Shown: positions 19,421 to 28,815, counted from the first letter of the stretch. The stretch is 36,577 bases of DNA from Robiginitomaculum sp. (GCA_002733805.1 NVXG01000045.1:1-36577), one strand, 5' to 3'. Numbers and translations: made by a program. The notes: generated by a model not told the origin, from the sequence alone.

Positions 19421-21229
19421 TCAATCCCCGTCCATTTTTAAGGCCGCGATGAAGGCGCTTTGTGGGATTTCTACTTTGCCGAACTGGCGCATTTTCTTCT
19501 TCCCGGCTTTTTGTTTGTCGAGCAGTTTGCGCTTGCGGGTGGCATCGCCGCCATAACATTTGGCGGTCACGTCTTTTCGCATGGCCGAGATGGTTTCGCG
19601 GGCAATGACCCGTCCGCCAATGGCGGCTTGAATCGGAATTTTGAACATATGGCGCGGGATCAGCTCTTTTAGTTTTTCGACCAGCACCCGGCCCCGGTTT
19701 TCGGCTTGGCTGCGGTGTACCATCATCGAGAGCGCATCGACCGGCTCCGCATTGACCAACACGCTCATTTTGACCAGATCGCCCAGCCGGTGGTCCTCGA
19801 TGGTATAGTCAAAACTGGCATAGCCCTTGGAGATCGATTTCAGGCGGTCGTAAAAATCAAACACCACTTCGTTAAGCGGCAGATCATAAATGATCATGGC
19901 GCGCGATCCGGCATAGGACAGGTCTTGCTGGATGCCGCGCCGGTCCTGACATAATTTGAGGATCGAGCCGATATATTCGTCCGGGGTTAGGATGGTGGCG
20001 CGGATCCACGGCTCGGCAATACTTTCAATATGTACCGGGTCCGGCATGTCAGCCGGGTTGTGCAGCTTGACCAAGCTGCCATCATTCATGGTCATTTCAT
20101 AAACCACAGACGGCGCGGTGGCGATCAGCTCCAGATCAAATTCGCGGCTCAAGCGTTCCTGAATAATTTCCAAGTGCAGCAGGCCCAAAAATCCACAGCG
20201 AAACCCAAACCCGAGTGCTGCCGAGGTTTCCATTTCATAGGAAAAGCTGGCATCGTTCAGGCGCAATTTGCCCACTGCGGCGCGCAGGTCTTCAAAATCA
20301 GCCGCATCGACTGGGAAAATCCCGCAAAACACCACGGGCTGCACCGGACGAAAGCCTTTCAGAGCGACCGGGGTCGGGCGTTTATCTTCGGTGATGGTCT
20401 CCCCAACCGCAGCATCGGCCACTTCCTTGATCGAAGCGGTCAAAAATCCAATTTCGCCGGGACCAAGGTCGTCGACCATTTCGATCTTGGGCCGAAACAC
20501 TCCGACCCGATCGATCACATAGGACGCACCGGTCGACATCATGCGGATGCGCATACCCTTTTTGGCAATGCCGTCCAGCATGCGAAACAATACGATCACG
20601 CCCAAATAAGCGTCATACCACGCATCAACAAGAAGGGCTTTTAAGGGGGCTTTCTCGTCGCCTGCATCGGGTGCGGGCAGGCGCTTTACAATGGCCTCCA
20701 AAATATCTTCAATGCCGATGCCGGATTTGGCCGAGGCTTGGATGGCATCGCTGGCATCAATGCCGATCACATCTTCGATTTGCTGGGCCACCTGTTCTGG
20801 CTCGGCAGCCGGTAGGTCGATCTTGTTGAGTACGGTGACGATCTCATGATCATGGTCAATCGCCTGATAGACATTGGCCAGTGTTTGCGCCTCAACCCCT
20901 TGGCTGGCATCAACCACCAAAATGGAGCCTTCACAGGCAGATAAGGAGCGTGAAACCTCATAGGCGAAATCCACATGGCCCGGCGTGTCCATCAGATTGA
21001 GCACGTAAGTCTTCCCGTCCTTAGCCGTATAGTTGAGACGAACCGTCTGGGCCTTGATGGTGATCCCGCGCTCGCGCTCGATATCCATGCTGTCCAGCAC
21101 TTGTTCTTTCATTTCGCGCTTGGACAAGCCGCCGGTGAATTGAATCAGCCGATCGGCCAAGGTTGATTTACCATGGTCAATGTGGGCGATAATCGAAAAA
21201 TTGCGGATATGTTCAGGCTTGGTTGTCAT
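19421..21229 (-). CDS. lepA: elongation factor 4
   Basis: Ribosome-associated translational GTPase that acts on stalled or mispositioned ribosomes and in 30S biogenesis. G-domain motifs are AHIDHGKST (G1), DTPGHVDF (G3) and NKIDLP (G4). The LepA-specific C-terminal domain is present and ends basic ([17 protein letters not shown]). Starting at [14 protein letters not shown] (21229) gives 602 residues, the normal length; a reading from 21304 adds an unconserved tail. It is divergent from the eipA-like gene. Confidence 0.96.
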   Translation of the reverse strand: MTTKPEHIRNFSIIAHIDHGKSTLADRLIQFTGGLSKREMKEQVLDSMDIERERGITIKAQTVRLNYTAKDGKTYVLNLMDTPGHVDFAYEVSRSLSACEGSILVVDASQGVEAQTLANVYQAIDHDHEIVTVLNKIDLPAAEPEQVAQQIEDVIGIDASDAIQASAKSGIGIEDILEAIVKRLPAPDAGDEKAPLKALLVDAWYDAYLGVIVLFRMLDGIAKKGMRIRMMSTGASYVIDRVGVFRPKIEMVDDLGPGEIGFLTASIKEVADAAVGETITEDKRPTPVALKGFRPVQPVVFCGIFPVDAADFEDLRAAVGKLRLNDASFSYEMETSAALGFGFRCGFLGLLHLEIIQERLSREFDLELIATAPSVVYEMTMNDGSLVKLHNPADMPDPVHIESIAEPWIRATILTPDEYIGSILKLCQDRRGIQQDLSYAGSRAMIIYDLPLNEVVFDFYDRLKSISKGYASFDYTIEDHRLGDLVKMSVLVNAEPVDALSMMVHRSQAENRGRVLVEKLKELIPRHMFKIPIQAAIGGRVIARETISAMRKDVTAKCYGGDATRKRKLLDKQKAGKKKMRQFGKVEIPQSAFIAALKMDGD

Positions 21230-21373
21230 GGCGGGGTGGGTAGCACCCATTGCCCCCCCCAACAAGCACGGGTTCGGTGTTTTCGTGGGGCTTGTTTCAT
21301 TCATAGCTCATTAGGGTTTTGGGTCGACAATCCGACCTCTGTTTTGCACCCCCCAAACCCAAGAGGTTTTACC

Positions 21374-21976
21374 ATGTCGACACGTCAGATACTGTTCACC
21401 CCGATCCTTGCTTTGTGCTTGGCCATGGTGCTGGGTTGCGCCAGCAATTCAGCCGAACCAAGTGCGGCCAGCAGTGCGCCAGCCTCTGATAAATCGACCT
21501 ACAACAAGGGCGAAGTCAGTTCAGCTATGGCTGATTATTTCGGGGTGACCGCCGAGGCCGCCGGTTCCGCCATCGAGCGGGTATTTCGCGAATTTGGTCG
21601 TCCCAATGGATATATTTATGGCTCGGAAGGGTCGTTGGCGATCGGCATTGGTCTGCGTTATGGCAAAGGCACCATGCAAATGGCCAGTGGCAGTCTGACC
21701 AAGGTCTGGTGGCAAGGTCCATCCATTGGTTGGGATGTGGGTGCCAATGGCTCCAAAGTCTTTACTTTGGTTTATAATCTGCAAGACCCGGAACAAATCT
21801 TTCAACGGTTTCCTGGAGTTGAGGGTTCGGCCTATCTGGTCGCCGGTATGGGCGTGAACTATCAGCGTTCTAACACCATTACCTTGGCACCGATTCGCAC
21901 TGGTGTTGGCGTCCGATTGGGGGCCAATATCGGCTATCTGGCTTATTCAAAAAAACGCCGTTTGATCCCGCTTTAA
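21374..21976 (+). CDS. eipA: DUF1134/EipA-family envelope protein, predicted lipoprotein
   Basis: A 200-residue DUF1134 protein. The family is named EipA in Brucella, where it supports cell-envelope integrity, and is largely restricted to alphaproteobacteria. The N-terminus is a signal peptide with lipobox VLGC (C22), so this version is probably a lipoprotein. A low-complexity Ser/Ala linker follows (about 23-45), then the conserved domain (VFREFGRPNGYIYG, GSLTKVWWQGPSIGWD, NLGANIGYL-like end). AAGAGG at 21361-21366 fixes the ATG at 21374 against a longer unconserved reading. Assignment is by recalled family sequence. Confidence 0.82.
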   Translation: MSTRQILFTPILALCLAMVLGCASNSAEPSAASSAPASDKSTYNKGEVSSAMADYFGVTAEAAGSAIERVFREFGRPNGYIYGSEGSLAIGIGLRYGKGTMQMASGSLTKVWWQGPSIGWDVGANGSKVFTLVYNLQDPEQIFQRFPGVEGSAYLVAGMGVNYQRSNTITLAPIRTGVGVRLGANIGYLAYSKKRRLIPL

Positions 21977-22029
21977 GGTTTTAGCTAAAGGCTGGGGACC
22001 GGGCTTTTTTCTGCATTGCATTGGGTTGC

Positions 22030-22101
22030 CGATGCTTCGAGGCTCATTTCATTCGCACCTCATCCTGAGGTGAGAGGCGAAGCCGAACCTCGAAGGATCG
22101 G
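22030..22101. repeat. REP-like element, family B
   Basis: Contains the perfect 7-bp-arm palindrome CACCTCATCCTGAGGTG (22056-22072) and outer arms TTCGAGG (22036-22042) and CCTCGAA (22088-22094). Longer relatives occur at 27077-27204 and 28391-28506. It lies downstream of eipA and facing the end of the nucleotidyltransferase-like gene. Confidence 0.75.
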
Positions 22102-22153
22102 AACACACCTGCTAATCTGGCCACCGGAGTTAGAGTTAGCGCCAAACCCCGCT

Positions 22154-22777
22154 TTAACGACCCAACTCAACGATAGTCAATTCCGGCCACAGGGCTTTCA
22201 TGCGGGTGGTTTTCTTGGCGTATGATTCCGGGGAAACTTCCGAGCCATCGCCTCTGGGTTGGACGATAAAGCCGAACAGATCGTCAAATCCGTATGGCGC
22301 GTGGATAGCAAACCCGCCCTTGCCATCCGGTGCAATCGCCACCGCATTGCACGGTGACATATAGCGTTCCAAGCTTTGTGCGGCATTTTGCAAGGGCGCA
22401 TATTCCAGACCAAAATGGGCCTTGAACCACAGATGCACCCGGGCCTGATTGCGGACTTCCACCTCGACACCCAGATCGGCAAACGCCTTTGCGCAAACCT
22501 GTATCACCGCGTCTTCGGCCTCATAAGACAGATCGCTGTCGTCAAAATAGGCCAGATCATAATCTAATATGCCGCGTTTTGGATCATGGCCCAACAGGCC
22601 GTTCCACGCGCTCTGATATAGACATCCCGAGACCAACATGCCTTGGGCCAAGGGCAGCTCCGGGATGCGCCGTAAAATTTGCGCATTGACCGGGTTGGCC
22701 AGTGCCAGTTTCAGCAATTGCTGTTCCTGAACTTCTGGTGCAGCCTTGGAAAATCGAAGGTGTTTGGGTTGGCTCAC
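22154..22777 (-). CDS. nucleotidyltransferase-like protein (COG3575 / NTP_transf_6)
   Basis: A 207-residue protein resembling the COG3575 nucleotidyltransferase-like family. GCLYQSAWN, followed by GILDYDLAYFDD, supplies a GS-like motif and the paired acidic residues expected for metal binding, and VRNQARVHLWF carries a further conserved region. Substrate and role are unknown. Translation starts at a GTG that overlaps the pheT stop by 4 bases (GTGA), so it is the last gene of the rpmI-rplT-pheS-pheT transcript. Confidence 0.75.
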   Translation of the reverse strand: MSQPKHLRFSKAAPEVQEQQLLKLALANPVNAQILRRIPELPLAQGMLVSGCLYQSAWNGLLGHDPKRGILDYDLAYFDDSDLSYEAEDAVIQVCAKAFADLGVEVEVRNQARVHLWFKAHFGLEYAPLQNAAQSLERYMSPCNAVAIAPDGKGGFAIHAPYGFDDLFGFIVQPRGDGSEVSPESYAKKTTRMKALWPELTIVELGR

Positions 22778-25164
22778 CCGCGCAATACTCCGCTGGTGGC
22801 GGATTGCACCTTGTCGATAATTTTTGTGGAAACCGCTTCGATCTCAGTGTCGGTCAAAGTGTGATCCTTGGGCTGCAACGTCACTTCAATGGCCAGCGAT
22901 TTGTGTCCCGGCTCTATGCCTTTGCCACTATACAGGTCAAACACCAAGGCTTGGCTGATCAGATTTTTATCCGCGCCTCTGGCCGCCCGGCGAACCGCTT
23001 CGGCTGAAATATCATCCGACACCACAAACGCGAAATCGCGGGTCAGCGGCATCAGATCATGCACCGGCAAAGCGGTGCGGGTGGTTTTGGCATTGCGCGC
23101 CGCTGGAATGGCTGCTGGCCAAATCTCAAAACCATAGATCGGACCATCAACGCCCAGTGCTTTTAAAGTTGCCGGGTGCAGCTCACCAAATTCAGCCAAG
23201 GTATTTTTGGGGCCAAGACGTAAAGCGCCCGAACGACCCGGATGCCAATAAGCGGACGTATCGGTGAAGGTTTGTAAGGCATCTACTTTGGCCCCGGCAG
23301 CGGCCAATCCAGCCATTGCCGCCGCTTTGGCGGTGAACACGTCAGGTGTCTGACTGCCCTGCCAATGGCGTTCGGGTTGGCCGGATAAAATCCCGGCGGC
23401 GCATAGGAGCTGGTCTTCCGGTTGATCGCCGCGATAGACCGGACCCAACTCAAACAATTGCAAATGGGTTTGTCCGCGATCCGCATTGCGCTGTGCGGCC
23501 AACAATAAATGGATCAGCGCAGAGGGGCGCATGCAGTCCAGCTCGGAACTGATCGGATTGGCCAGCATTAGCACATCCGCTCCGCCGCCAAAGGCGCGGG
23601 CATGGGATCGCTCACAAAATGACCAAGTAATACATTCGGCAAATCCGGCATTGGCCAAGCCATAGCGCAAAAGCCGGGCGCGGGTTTGTAAGGTGCTGGG
23701 CGCAGGTGGCAACACGCCCGGTTCACGGGTCAGGCTAACGGCGGGCAATTGGTCATAGCCAACGATCCGCGCCACTTCTTCAACCAGATCAGGTGCAGCC
23801 AACACATCACGGCGCCAGCTTGGGACACCAACCCGCATCCGATCATTTTTTGCGTCACCACAGTCAAAACCCAGCGGGGTCAGGATTTTGGCGATCTGCT
23901 GTGCGGTAAGTTCCAGCCCGGTCAGTCGTTTGACTTGGGATAGATCAAAATCAACAGCTTTTGGCCCGGCCGGTATTTCACCTGCCAGCACAATCTCCGA
24001 CGGCTCGCCGCCGCACCAATCCAAGACCAATTGCGTGGCAATTTCCATGCCGTCCAGCACAAAACCGCTATCCACACCGCGCTCAAACCGATAGCGCGCG
24101 TCCGAGGTGATATTGGTATCGCGTCCCGTTTGCATGGTGCGCTGTGGATCGAACAAGGCGCATTCGATAAACACGTCTGTCGTAGTTTCAGAAACGCCAG
24201 TGCTGGCGCCGCCCATCACGCCGCCCAGACCAATTGCGCCGCTGTCATCAGCGATCACGCACATTTCGCTGCCTATGGAATAGGTCTTGTCGTCGAGCGC
24301 TTCAAAGCTCTGGTTTTTCCCGCCAAGCCGAACCCGGATCGGTCCTTTTACCTTGGCCAGATCATAGACGTGCAACGGCCGGTCACAATCATAAGATAGT
24401 AGATTGGTAACATCGACCAAGGCGCTGATCGGGCGCAAGCCAATGGCGCGCAGGCGGGTTTGCACCCATTGCGGCGATGGGCCGTTTTTGACCCCCCGGA
24501 TCATCCGCCCGGCAAAGGCGGGGCATGCCGTTTCGTCTTCGATGATCACGTCTTGCGTACAGGCAAACTGGCCCGGTACCGGTGTAATCAATTGTTCGAT
24601 CAATGTGCCCAATCCGGCAGCAGCCAAATCGCGGGCGATTGAGTTAACACCCAACCAATCGGGACGGTTTGGGGTTACCTCAAAATCAATCACGGGATCG
24701 TTCAGCTCCAGCGCGTCCGAGACCAATTGCCCAACGGCAAGGTCATCCCCGGACAGCTCAATGATCCCGTCATGGTCTTCGCCCATTTCCAGCTCTTTGG
24801 CTGAACACATCATGCCAAAGCTTTCGACACCTCGAATTTTGGCGGCTTTCAACGTCACATCAATGCCCGGCACATAAGCCCCAACCGGGGCAAAGGCGAT
24901 CCAGATGCCAGCTCGCGCATTGGGTGCACCGCAAACGATCTGCTTTTCGCCTTCGAATGTCTCGACGCGGCAGACCCGTAAGCGGTCCGCATCGGGGTGT
25001 TGTTCGGCTGACAGGACTTTACCCACCGTAAAGGCGGCAAGTTTCTCGGCTGGGTTTTCCACGGCTTCGACTTCCAGACCGGCCATGGTCATCGCATCCA
25101 CGATTTCGTCCAGCGTCGCGTCAGTGTCTAGGTGTTGTTTGAGCCAGGATACGGTGAATTTCAT
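22774..25164 (-). CDS. pheT: phenylalanine-tRNA ligase beta subunit
   Basis: Beta subunit of the heterotetrameric phenylalanyl-tRNA synthetase, 796 residues as expected. The N-terminal [11 protein letters not shown], the tRNA-binding (EMAP-like) domain ([19 protein letters not shown]), the B3/B4 editing region (residues ~200-380) and the C-terminal anticodon-binding domain ([14 protein letters not shown]) are all there. Its ATG overlaps the pheS stop (ATGA), coupling the two subunits. Confidence 0.97.
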   Translation of the reverse strand: MKFTVSWLKQHLDTDATLDEIVDAMTMAGLEVEAVENPAEKLAAFTVGKVLSAEQHPDADRLRVCRVETFEGEKQIVCGAPNARAGIWIAFAPVGAYVPGIDVTLKAAKIRGVESFGMMCSAKELEMGEDHDGIIELSGDDLAVGQLVSDALELNDPVIDFEVTPNRPDWLGVNSIARDLAAAGLGTLIEQLITPVPGQFACTQDVIIEDETACPAFAGRMIRGVKNGPSPQWVQTRLRAIGLRPISALVDVTNLLSYDCDRPLHVYDLAKVKGPIRVRLGGKNQSFEALDDKTYSIGSEMCVIADDSGAIGLGGVMGGASTGVSETTTDVFIECALFDPQRTMQTGRDTNITSDARYRFERGVDSGFVLDGMEIATQLVLDWCGGEPSEIVLAGEIPAGPKAVDFDLSQVKRLTGLELTAQQIAKILTPLGFDCGDAKNDRMRVGVPSWRRDVLAAPDLVEEVARIVGYDQLPAVSLTREPGVLPPAPSTLQTRARLLRYGLANAGFAECITWSFCERSHARAFGGGADVLMLANPISSELDCMRPSALIHLLLAAQRNADRGQTHLQLFELGPVYRGDQPEDQLLCAAGILSGQPERHWQGSQTPDVFTAKAAAMAGLAAAGAKVDALQTFTDTSAYWHPGRSGALRLGPKNTLAEFGELHPATLKALGVDGPIYGFEIWPAAIPAARNAKTTRTALPVHDLMPLTRDFAFVVSDDISAEAVRRAARGADKNLISQALVFDLYSGKGIEPGHKSLAIEVTLQPKDHTLTDTEIEAVSTKIIDKVQSATSGVLRG

Positions 25165-26264
25165 GAGGATAGCCCCGTGCTCAGATTGGGTTGGCTCAAC
25201 GGCGAAAACCCATAATGGGCCAGCCAGTTTTGGTCAGAGGCAAAGAAATCTCGCAAATCTGGAATGCCGTATTTGAGCATAGCCAGACGATCCACCCCCA
25301 TCCCGAAGGCAAAGCCCTGATAGACGTCAGGATCAACCCCGACCGAGCGCAGTACATTCGGATGGACCATGCCACAGCCCAAGATTTCCATCCATTTATC
25401 GCCTTGACCAATGCGAATTTCATCGCCGACCCGTTCATAACCAATGTCCATTTCAGCCGAAGGTTCGGTGAACGGGAAATGGTGCGGACGAAACCGGGTT
25501 TTGACCGGAGTTTCAAAAAATGCCGAAACAAAATCAGCCAGACAGCCCTTGAGGTGCCCCATGTGCGTTTCGCGGTCGATGACCAGACCTTCGACCTGAT
25601 GAAACATCGGCGTGTGGGTTTGGTCACTGTCACAGCGATAGGTCCGGCCCGGCGCAATAATGCGGATCGGCTCCAATGCGGTGCCGGTTTTTTTCGCAGC
25701 CTGCACAGCGGCTTGCAAGGTTCTGATTTGCACCGGCGAAGTATGGGTCCGCAATAATTTACGAGTACCGTCTGCATCTGGCTCGAAGAAAAACGTGTCG
25801 TGCATGTCCCGCGCCGGGTGTTTGGGCGGAAAGTTCAGCGCGGTGAAATTGTAAAAATCAGTTTCAATGTCCGGGCCTTCGGCCACGGTAAACCCCATAT
25901 CGCCGAAAATCACGGCAGCTTCGGCAAAAACTTGGCTGACCGGATGGATCGAGCCGGTGGGCATTGCCGTTGCGGGCAAGGTGACGTCAATCACTTCACT
26001 GGCCAATCGGGCGTTTAAGGCTTGCACTTCGAGAGTTTCGCGGCGTGTTGCGACTGCTTGGTTCAACTGGTTTTTGAGCGCGTTTAGCTTGGGGCCAAAT
26101 TCGGTGCGCTGTTCCGGTGTCATGCCGCCCAAGGTCCGCATGATCAGCGACACTTCGCCCTTTTTGCCCAAGGCAGCAACCCGCACCTCATCCAATGCAG
26201 CTAGGTCACTGGCTGCATCAATGTTGGTTTCGATGCGGGTTTGAATTTCTTGCAGGTTTTCCAT
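25161..26264 (-). CDS. pheS: phenylalanine-tRNA ligase alpha subunit
   Basis: Catalytic class II aminoacyl-tRNA synthetase subunit, 367 residues. An N-terminal coiled coil (about 1-90) binds tRNA. Class II motifs are clear: [31 protein letters not shown] (motif 2) and [18 protein letters not shown] (motif 3). A palindrome lies in the gap between rplT and this gene. Nothing unusual in the protein. Confidence 0.97.
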   Translation of the reverse strand: MENLQEIQTRIETNIDAASDLAALDEVRVAALGKKGEVSLIMRTLGGMTPEQRTEFGPKLNALKNQLNQAVATRRETLEVQALNARLASEVIDVTLPATAMPTGSIHPVSQVFAEAAVIFGDMGFTVAEGPDIETDFYNFTALNFPPKHPARDMHDTFFFEPDADGTRKLLRTHTSPVQIRTLQAAVQAAKKTGTALEPIRIIAPGRTYRCDSDQTHTPMFHQVEGLVIDRETHMGHLKGCLADFVSAFFETPVKTRFRPHHFPFTEPSAEMDIGYERVGDEIRIGQGDKWMEILGCGMVHPNVLRSVGVDPDVYQGFAFGMGVDRLAMLKYGIPDLRDFFASDQNWLAHYGFSPLSQPNLSTGLSS

Positions 26265-26288
26265 AGAGGACGCTCTCGTGACAAAATT

Positions 26289-26312
26289 GCCCGCGAGGAC
26301 GTCCCCACGGGC
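26289..26312 (-). promoter_or_regulatory. hairpin between rplT and pheS (possible attenuator or terminator)
   Basis: Read on the minus strand, GCCCGTGGGGAC and GTCCTCGCGGGC pair over nearly their whole length with G-U allowance, followed by AATTTTGT (26288-26281). The T-run is short, so full termination is doubtful. Location suggests partial termination or attenuation that could set the ratio of ribosomal protein to PheST. Function is inference. Confidence 0.4.
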
Positions 26313-26350
26313 GGGGGACGGGTGGAAAAGGAACCGGTGGACGCTGGGGT

Positions 26351-26707
26351 TTAAGCCAGCGCGGCTTTGGCTTTTTCCACCAATTGTGCAAAGGCTGCTG
26401 GCTCGTGAATGGCCAGATCAGACATAACCTTGCGATCCACTTCAATGCCGGCTTTGGTCAAGCCGTTGATGAACGAACCATAGGTCATTTCGTGCATGCG
26501 GCTGGCCGCATTGATCCGGGTGATCCACAGTTTACGGAAATTCCGCTTGCGGACCTTCCGGTCGCGATATGCATACTGGCCGGCTTTATCAACTGCCTGT
26601 TTGGCAACTTTGATCTGGGTGCGACGAGCACCACGATAACCTTTGGCTTTCTCAAGAACTTTTTTGTGACGGGCGTGACTGGCGACGCCCCGTTTGACGC
26701 GTGACAT
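26351..26707 (-). CDS. rplT: 50S ribosomal protein L20
   Basis: 118-residue 23S rRNA-binding protein needed early in 50S assembly. The N-terminus [20 protein letters not shown] and [17 protein letters not shown] are strongly conserved. In bacteria L20 also represses its own operon by binding the mRNA; no clear L20 pseudoknot could be drawn by eye here. It follows rpmI by 48 bases. Confidence 0.98.
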   Translation of the reverse strand: MSRVKRGVASHARHKKVLEKAKGYRGARRTQIKVAKQAVDKAGQYAYRDRKVRKRNFRKLWITRINAASRMHEMTYGSFINGLTKAGIEVDRKVMSDLAIHEPAAFAQLVEKAKAALA

Positions 26708-26755
26708 GGAAATGCGCTCCTAATTCAGTTTTGGAAAAAATCGAAAAAAACAGGT

Positions 26756-26953
26756 TCAGCCGTACGGCATGAACTTTTTGATGATACGAGCATCGGCAGC
26801 ACACAAGGTGGTCGTGCCCCGTTTGTTGCGGATCTGTTTAGGGGTCCGCTTGATCATGCCGTGTTGTTTTCCGATCTGGCCGCTTTTTACCTTGCCAGAG
26901 GCGGTGAGCTTAAAGCGTTTTTTAACGCCGCTCTTGGTCTTCATCTTTGGCAT
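26756..26953 (-). CDS. rpmI: 50S ribosomal protein L35
   Basis: 65-residue basic protein with the conserved start [20 protein letters not shown] and the end [12 protein letters not shown]. On the minus strand AGGAGA lies just before the ATG at 26953, which rules out a longer reading to 26977. It heads the minus-strand operon rpmI-rplT-pheS-pheT; infC, often upstream, is not here. Confidence 0.97.
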   Translation of the reverse strand: MPKMKTKSGVKKRFKLTASGKVKSGQIGKQHGMIKRTPKQIRNKRGTTTLCAADARIIKKFMPYG

Positions 26954-27076
26954 TTTGCTCTCCTGTAATGTCCCCATGGGGGAGGTGCGATACTACCCGC
27001 CAAGGCATGCCTTTGGCCCGACAGGTAAGAAGTGGGGGTTTATAACCGCCCATGGCAGGAATGCAAGGGGTTTTGC

Positions 27077-27204
27077 GGCAGGATTTCCGATCCTTCGAGG
27101 CTCTGCTTCGCATGGCACCTTAAGGTGAGGGAATTGCTACCCGACCGCCCCGTCACCAAGCACCTCATCCTGAGGCGCGACTGTAAGGAACCTCGAAGGA
27201 TCGG
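27077..27204. repeat. REP-like element, family B, left copy beside AT-rich cassette
   Basis: Begins with GGCAGGATTTCCGATCCTTC at 27077, whose first 27 bases (27077-27103) are identical to 28391-28417, and ends with CCTCGAAGGATCGG. It includes CACCTCATCCTGAGG. With the next element it fills most of the 27-kb intergenic stretch upstream of rpmI, where no gene was seen before 27413. Confidence 0.8.
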
Positions 27205-27245
27205 ATAGAGTTACGTGATTCCGGTCCCCGGATACCCACCTTCGC

Positions 27246-27331
27246 GGTCCCCGGACCTGATCCGGGGTCCAGAGAAGCGTGATGCAAACGAAACCTCAGA
27301 AGAACTGGACCCCGGATCAGGTCCGGGGACC
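27246..27331. repeat. REP-like doublet, perfect 27-bp inverted repeat, family A
   Basis: 27246-27272 and 27305-27331 are perfect inverted copies over 27 bases (first copy begins GGTCCCCGGACCTGATCC). The spacer holds GATGCAAACGAAACCT, which is repeated between two such elements at 28665-28680. Cruciform extrusion or a strong RNA hairpin is possible. Confidence 0.85.
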
Positions 27332-27412
27332 GGATTGTTTTGGCTTGCAGGTCATGGCTAGTATTGAGCACCTCCGGACTAATGATCCGGGGGTGGCGAA
27401 ATTAGAAAATTA

Positions 27413-27553
27413 TCAGATTTTCTTTTCCTCAGGCTTTGGTTCGTAGCTTTCTCTGATCAACTCAGTTTCTGGCCGCGTTGTATCTTCCTCTGTTGGTGGA
27501 GGAGGTGGTGGTGAGGCCTCGTCATCGTCACCAAAGTACAAAGTATGTGTCAT
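27413..27553 (-). CDS. candidate 46-residue acidic proline-rich microprotein
   Basis: A short reading frame from ATG 27553 to TGA 27413. The peptide begins MTHTLYFGDDDEAS, continues with six consecutive prolines and is rich in Glu, Asp and Thr, ending KPEEKKI. It has no membrane segment or cysteine. It lies 39 bases after the stop of the three-TM protein on the same strand, so it may be the third gene of that operon. AAGG about 10 bases ahead of the ATG is a weak ribosome binding site. No family is recognised. Coding status is uncertain, but the frame is intact and the composition is not that of the surrounding GC-rich repeats. Confidence 0.45.
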   Translation of the reverse strand: MTHTLYFGDDDEASPPPPPPTEEDTTRPETELIRESYEPKPEEKKI

Positions 27554-27592
27554 TTTTTAATAGCCTTATATTAGCTGAATCTAGGTAGTAAT

Positions 27593-28117
27593 TTATGCCA
27601 AATTTGAAAAAAATACTACGAAATAAAAAAATAGTGCAATAATGGTTGGAATTGCGGATATCGACAACCATAGTAGACATGAATACCTGATTTCAGACAT
27701 TCGATTATTTTTGCTATAGTTTGTCTCTGTACACTCGAAATATAATGCTTCAATTTCTGTTACAACGTCGTCTGAATTTTTGTTCTTTAAGTACTTTTCC
27801 CAAAGTGCTGGCTTTCCATGCCTTCGATAATCTGCTCCCCACAGGATTTTGAATAAAAACCATAACGCTGTGAAAACAGAAATGATCCATACTATCGAAA
27901 TTACTTCAATGAAGTATTTTTCAGGAACACCCATTGTGGGCCAAATTTTCGGTATCAAACGATCCAAATATAAAAATGCCAAACTGAACTCAGCAAAAAA
28001 CATCGGAATAATATAACTCAAACTTGATTTTAGCTTTTCTGATCTTTCAAATTCTGAGTAATGCCATTTCTCGATAAAATCTAATCTGGCATTATCTTTG
28101 TTTTGAGAGGAAGCCAT
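27593..28117 (-). CDS. hypothetical three-TM membrane protein
   Basis: A 174-residue protein of unrecognised family, in distinctly AT-rich DNA. Predicted membrane helices are at about 33-51, 69-92 and 147-170, with a charged cytosolic-type loop (94-146) between the second and third. The N-terminus (1-30) is charged and rich in aromatic and Glu residues. Its ATG overlaps the stop of the ParD-like gene by one base (TAATG), so the two are translationally coupled. In that position it would be the effector or toxin partner if the pair is a toxin-antitoxin module, for example a small membrane-disrupting protein. No known toxin motif is visible, so this is inference from context only. Confidence 0.7.
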   Translation of the reverse strand: MASSQNKDNARLDFIEKWHYSEFERSEKLKSSLSYIIPMFFAEFSLAFLYLDRLIPKIWPTMGVPEKYFIEVISIVWIISVFTALWFLFKILWGADYRRHGKPALWEKYLKNKNSDDVVTEIEALYFECTETNYSKNNRMSEIRYSCLLWLSISAIPTIIALFFYFVVFFSNLA

Positions 28118-28326
28118 TATTTTAAGCCATTCTCTTCAAGCGTTTCCTCATTCTGGGCAATCAGAATATCCCGGATCAAAGCAAAGGGAAGGTCAGGATT
28201 GTCTTCGGCAATTTGTCCGATTTGCGACCAATACTCGATCTGTTTCGGGGTTGAGCGGTGATGCACCTTGCCGTGCCGTTTGGCTTCGCCAACCAGCTTT
28301 TCAGATAGTTTTACATTTATGGCCAT
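28117..28326 (-). CDS. ParD-like antitoxin family protein
   Basis: A 69-residue protein resembling the ParD-like antitoxins of type II systems (PF11903 type). The N-terminal beta-strand MAINVKLSEKLVGEAKR fits a ribbon-helix-helix DNA-binding fold, and RSTPKQIEYWSQIGQIAEDN followed by PDLP is the diagnostic stretch of that family. These proteins often stand alone and their partner toxins are poorly known. AAGGAG (28334-28339 on the minus strand) fixes the ATG at 28326. A TATAAT -10 and an inverted repeat lie directly upstream. It overlaps the membrane-protein gene. Family assignment is from recall. Confidence 0.75.
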   Translation of the reverse strand: MAINVKLSEKLVGEAKRHGKVHHRSTPKQIEYWSQIGQIAEDNPDLPFALIRDILIAQNEETLEENGLK

Positions 28327-28346
28327 GGGTAAGCTCCTTTGGAGTC

Positions 28347-28376
28347 ATTATATAGGAAAAGGTTCCAAAAAGGAAC
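28347..28376 (-). promoter_or_regulatory. promoter and palindromic operator candidate of the ParD-like operon
   Basis: On the minus strand a perfect -10 TATAAT (28352-28347) is preceded by the inverted repeat GTTCC-N5-GGAAC (28362-28376), which covers the expected -35 position; a weak -35 TTCCTT has 17-base spacing. This layout is what an autoregulating ribbon-helix-helix antitoxin would use. Confidence 0.5.
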
Positions 28377-28390
28377 ATAAATCTGGATTG

Positions 28391-28506
28391 GGCAGGATTT
28401 CCGATCCTTCGAGGCTCAGCTTCGCTTCGCACCTCAGGATGAGGGAATTGATATTTCAACACGTACCTCATCCTGAGGTGCGACTGTAAGGAGCCTCGAA
28501 GGATCG
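28391..28506. repeat. REP-like element, family B, right copy beside AT-rich cassette
   Basis: Starts with the same 27 bases as 27077-27103 and in the same orientation, then GCTTCGC, CACCTCAGGATGAGGGAATTG, and TACCTCATCCTGAGGTGCGAC, ending at CCTCGAAGGATCG. With the family A elements that follow, it repeats the B-then-A order found on the other side of the cassette. Confidence 0.8.
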
Positions 28507-28525
28507 ACCAGCGGCACAAAGGGCA

Positions 28526-28716
28526 TGGACCCTCCGATCAAGCCGGAGGGCAGCAGAAATATCAATTGCAGGCAGCGACTTGCGATCGATCTTCGACCCG
28601 AAACCTCCGACCTTCCCCCACTTTTCGCTTCCCTCCGGCTTGACCGGAGGGTCCAGACTAACTTGATGCAAACGAAACCTAAGAAGAAATGGACCTCGGC
28701 TCTGAGGCCGGGGACC
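28526..28716. repeat. REP-like cluster, family A variants
   Basis: GGACCCTCCGATCAAGCCGG (from 28527) and its inverted partner CCCTCCGGCTTGACCGGAGG (from 28631) differ by one base; a third element, TGGACCTCGGCTCTGAGGCC, starts at 28690. The spacer GATGCAAACGAAACCT (28665-28680) is shared with 27281-27296. The rest of the 28377-28780 interval holds nothing else recognisable. Confidence 0.75.
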
Positions 28717-28780
28717 GGGGCTTGGTTGTGATCCATAAAGGCGGTTTATAAGCGCCCCTGATATTTCTCAGCTTGGCAAC

Positions 28781-28809
28781 TTCCCAAACGAGCCAACCGG
28801 AACTATATA
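28781..28809 (+). promoter_or_regulatory. candidate promoter of the SRP RNA
   Basis: TTCCCA (28781-28786) and TATATA (28804-28809) with 17-base spacing put the transcription start near 28816, which matches the first base of the predicted RNA. The -35 match is moderate. Confidence 0.45.
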
Positions 28810-28815
28810 AGCCTC

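Noticed and set aside
21173..21373. Upstream extension of the EipA-like gene
   Set aside because: It would overlap lepA and hide the signal peptide; a good ribosome binding site marks 21374.
27077..28716. CRISPR array or insertion sequence
   Set aside because: The repeats are few, irregularly spaced palindromes without unique regular spacers; no transposase or cas gene is present.
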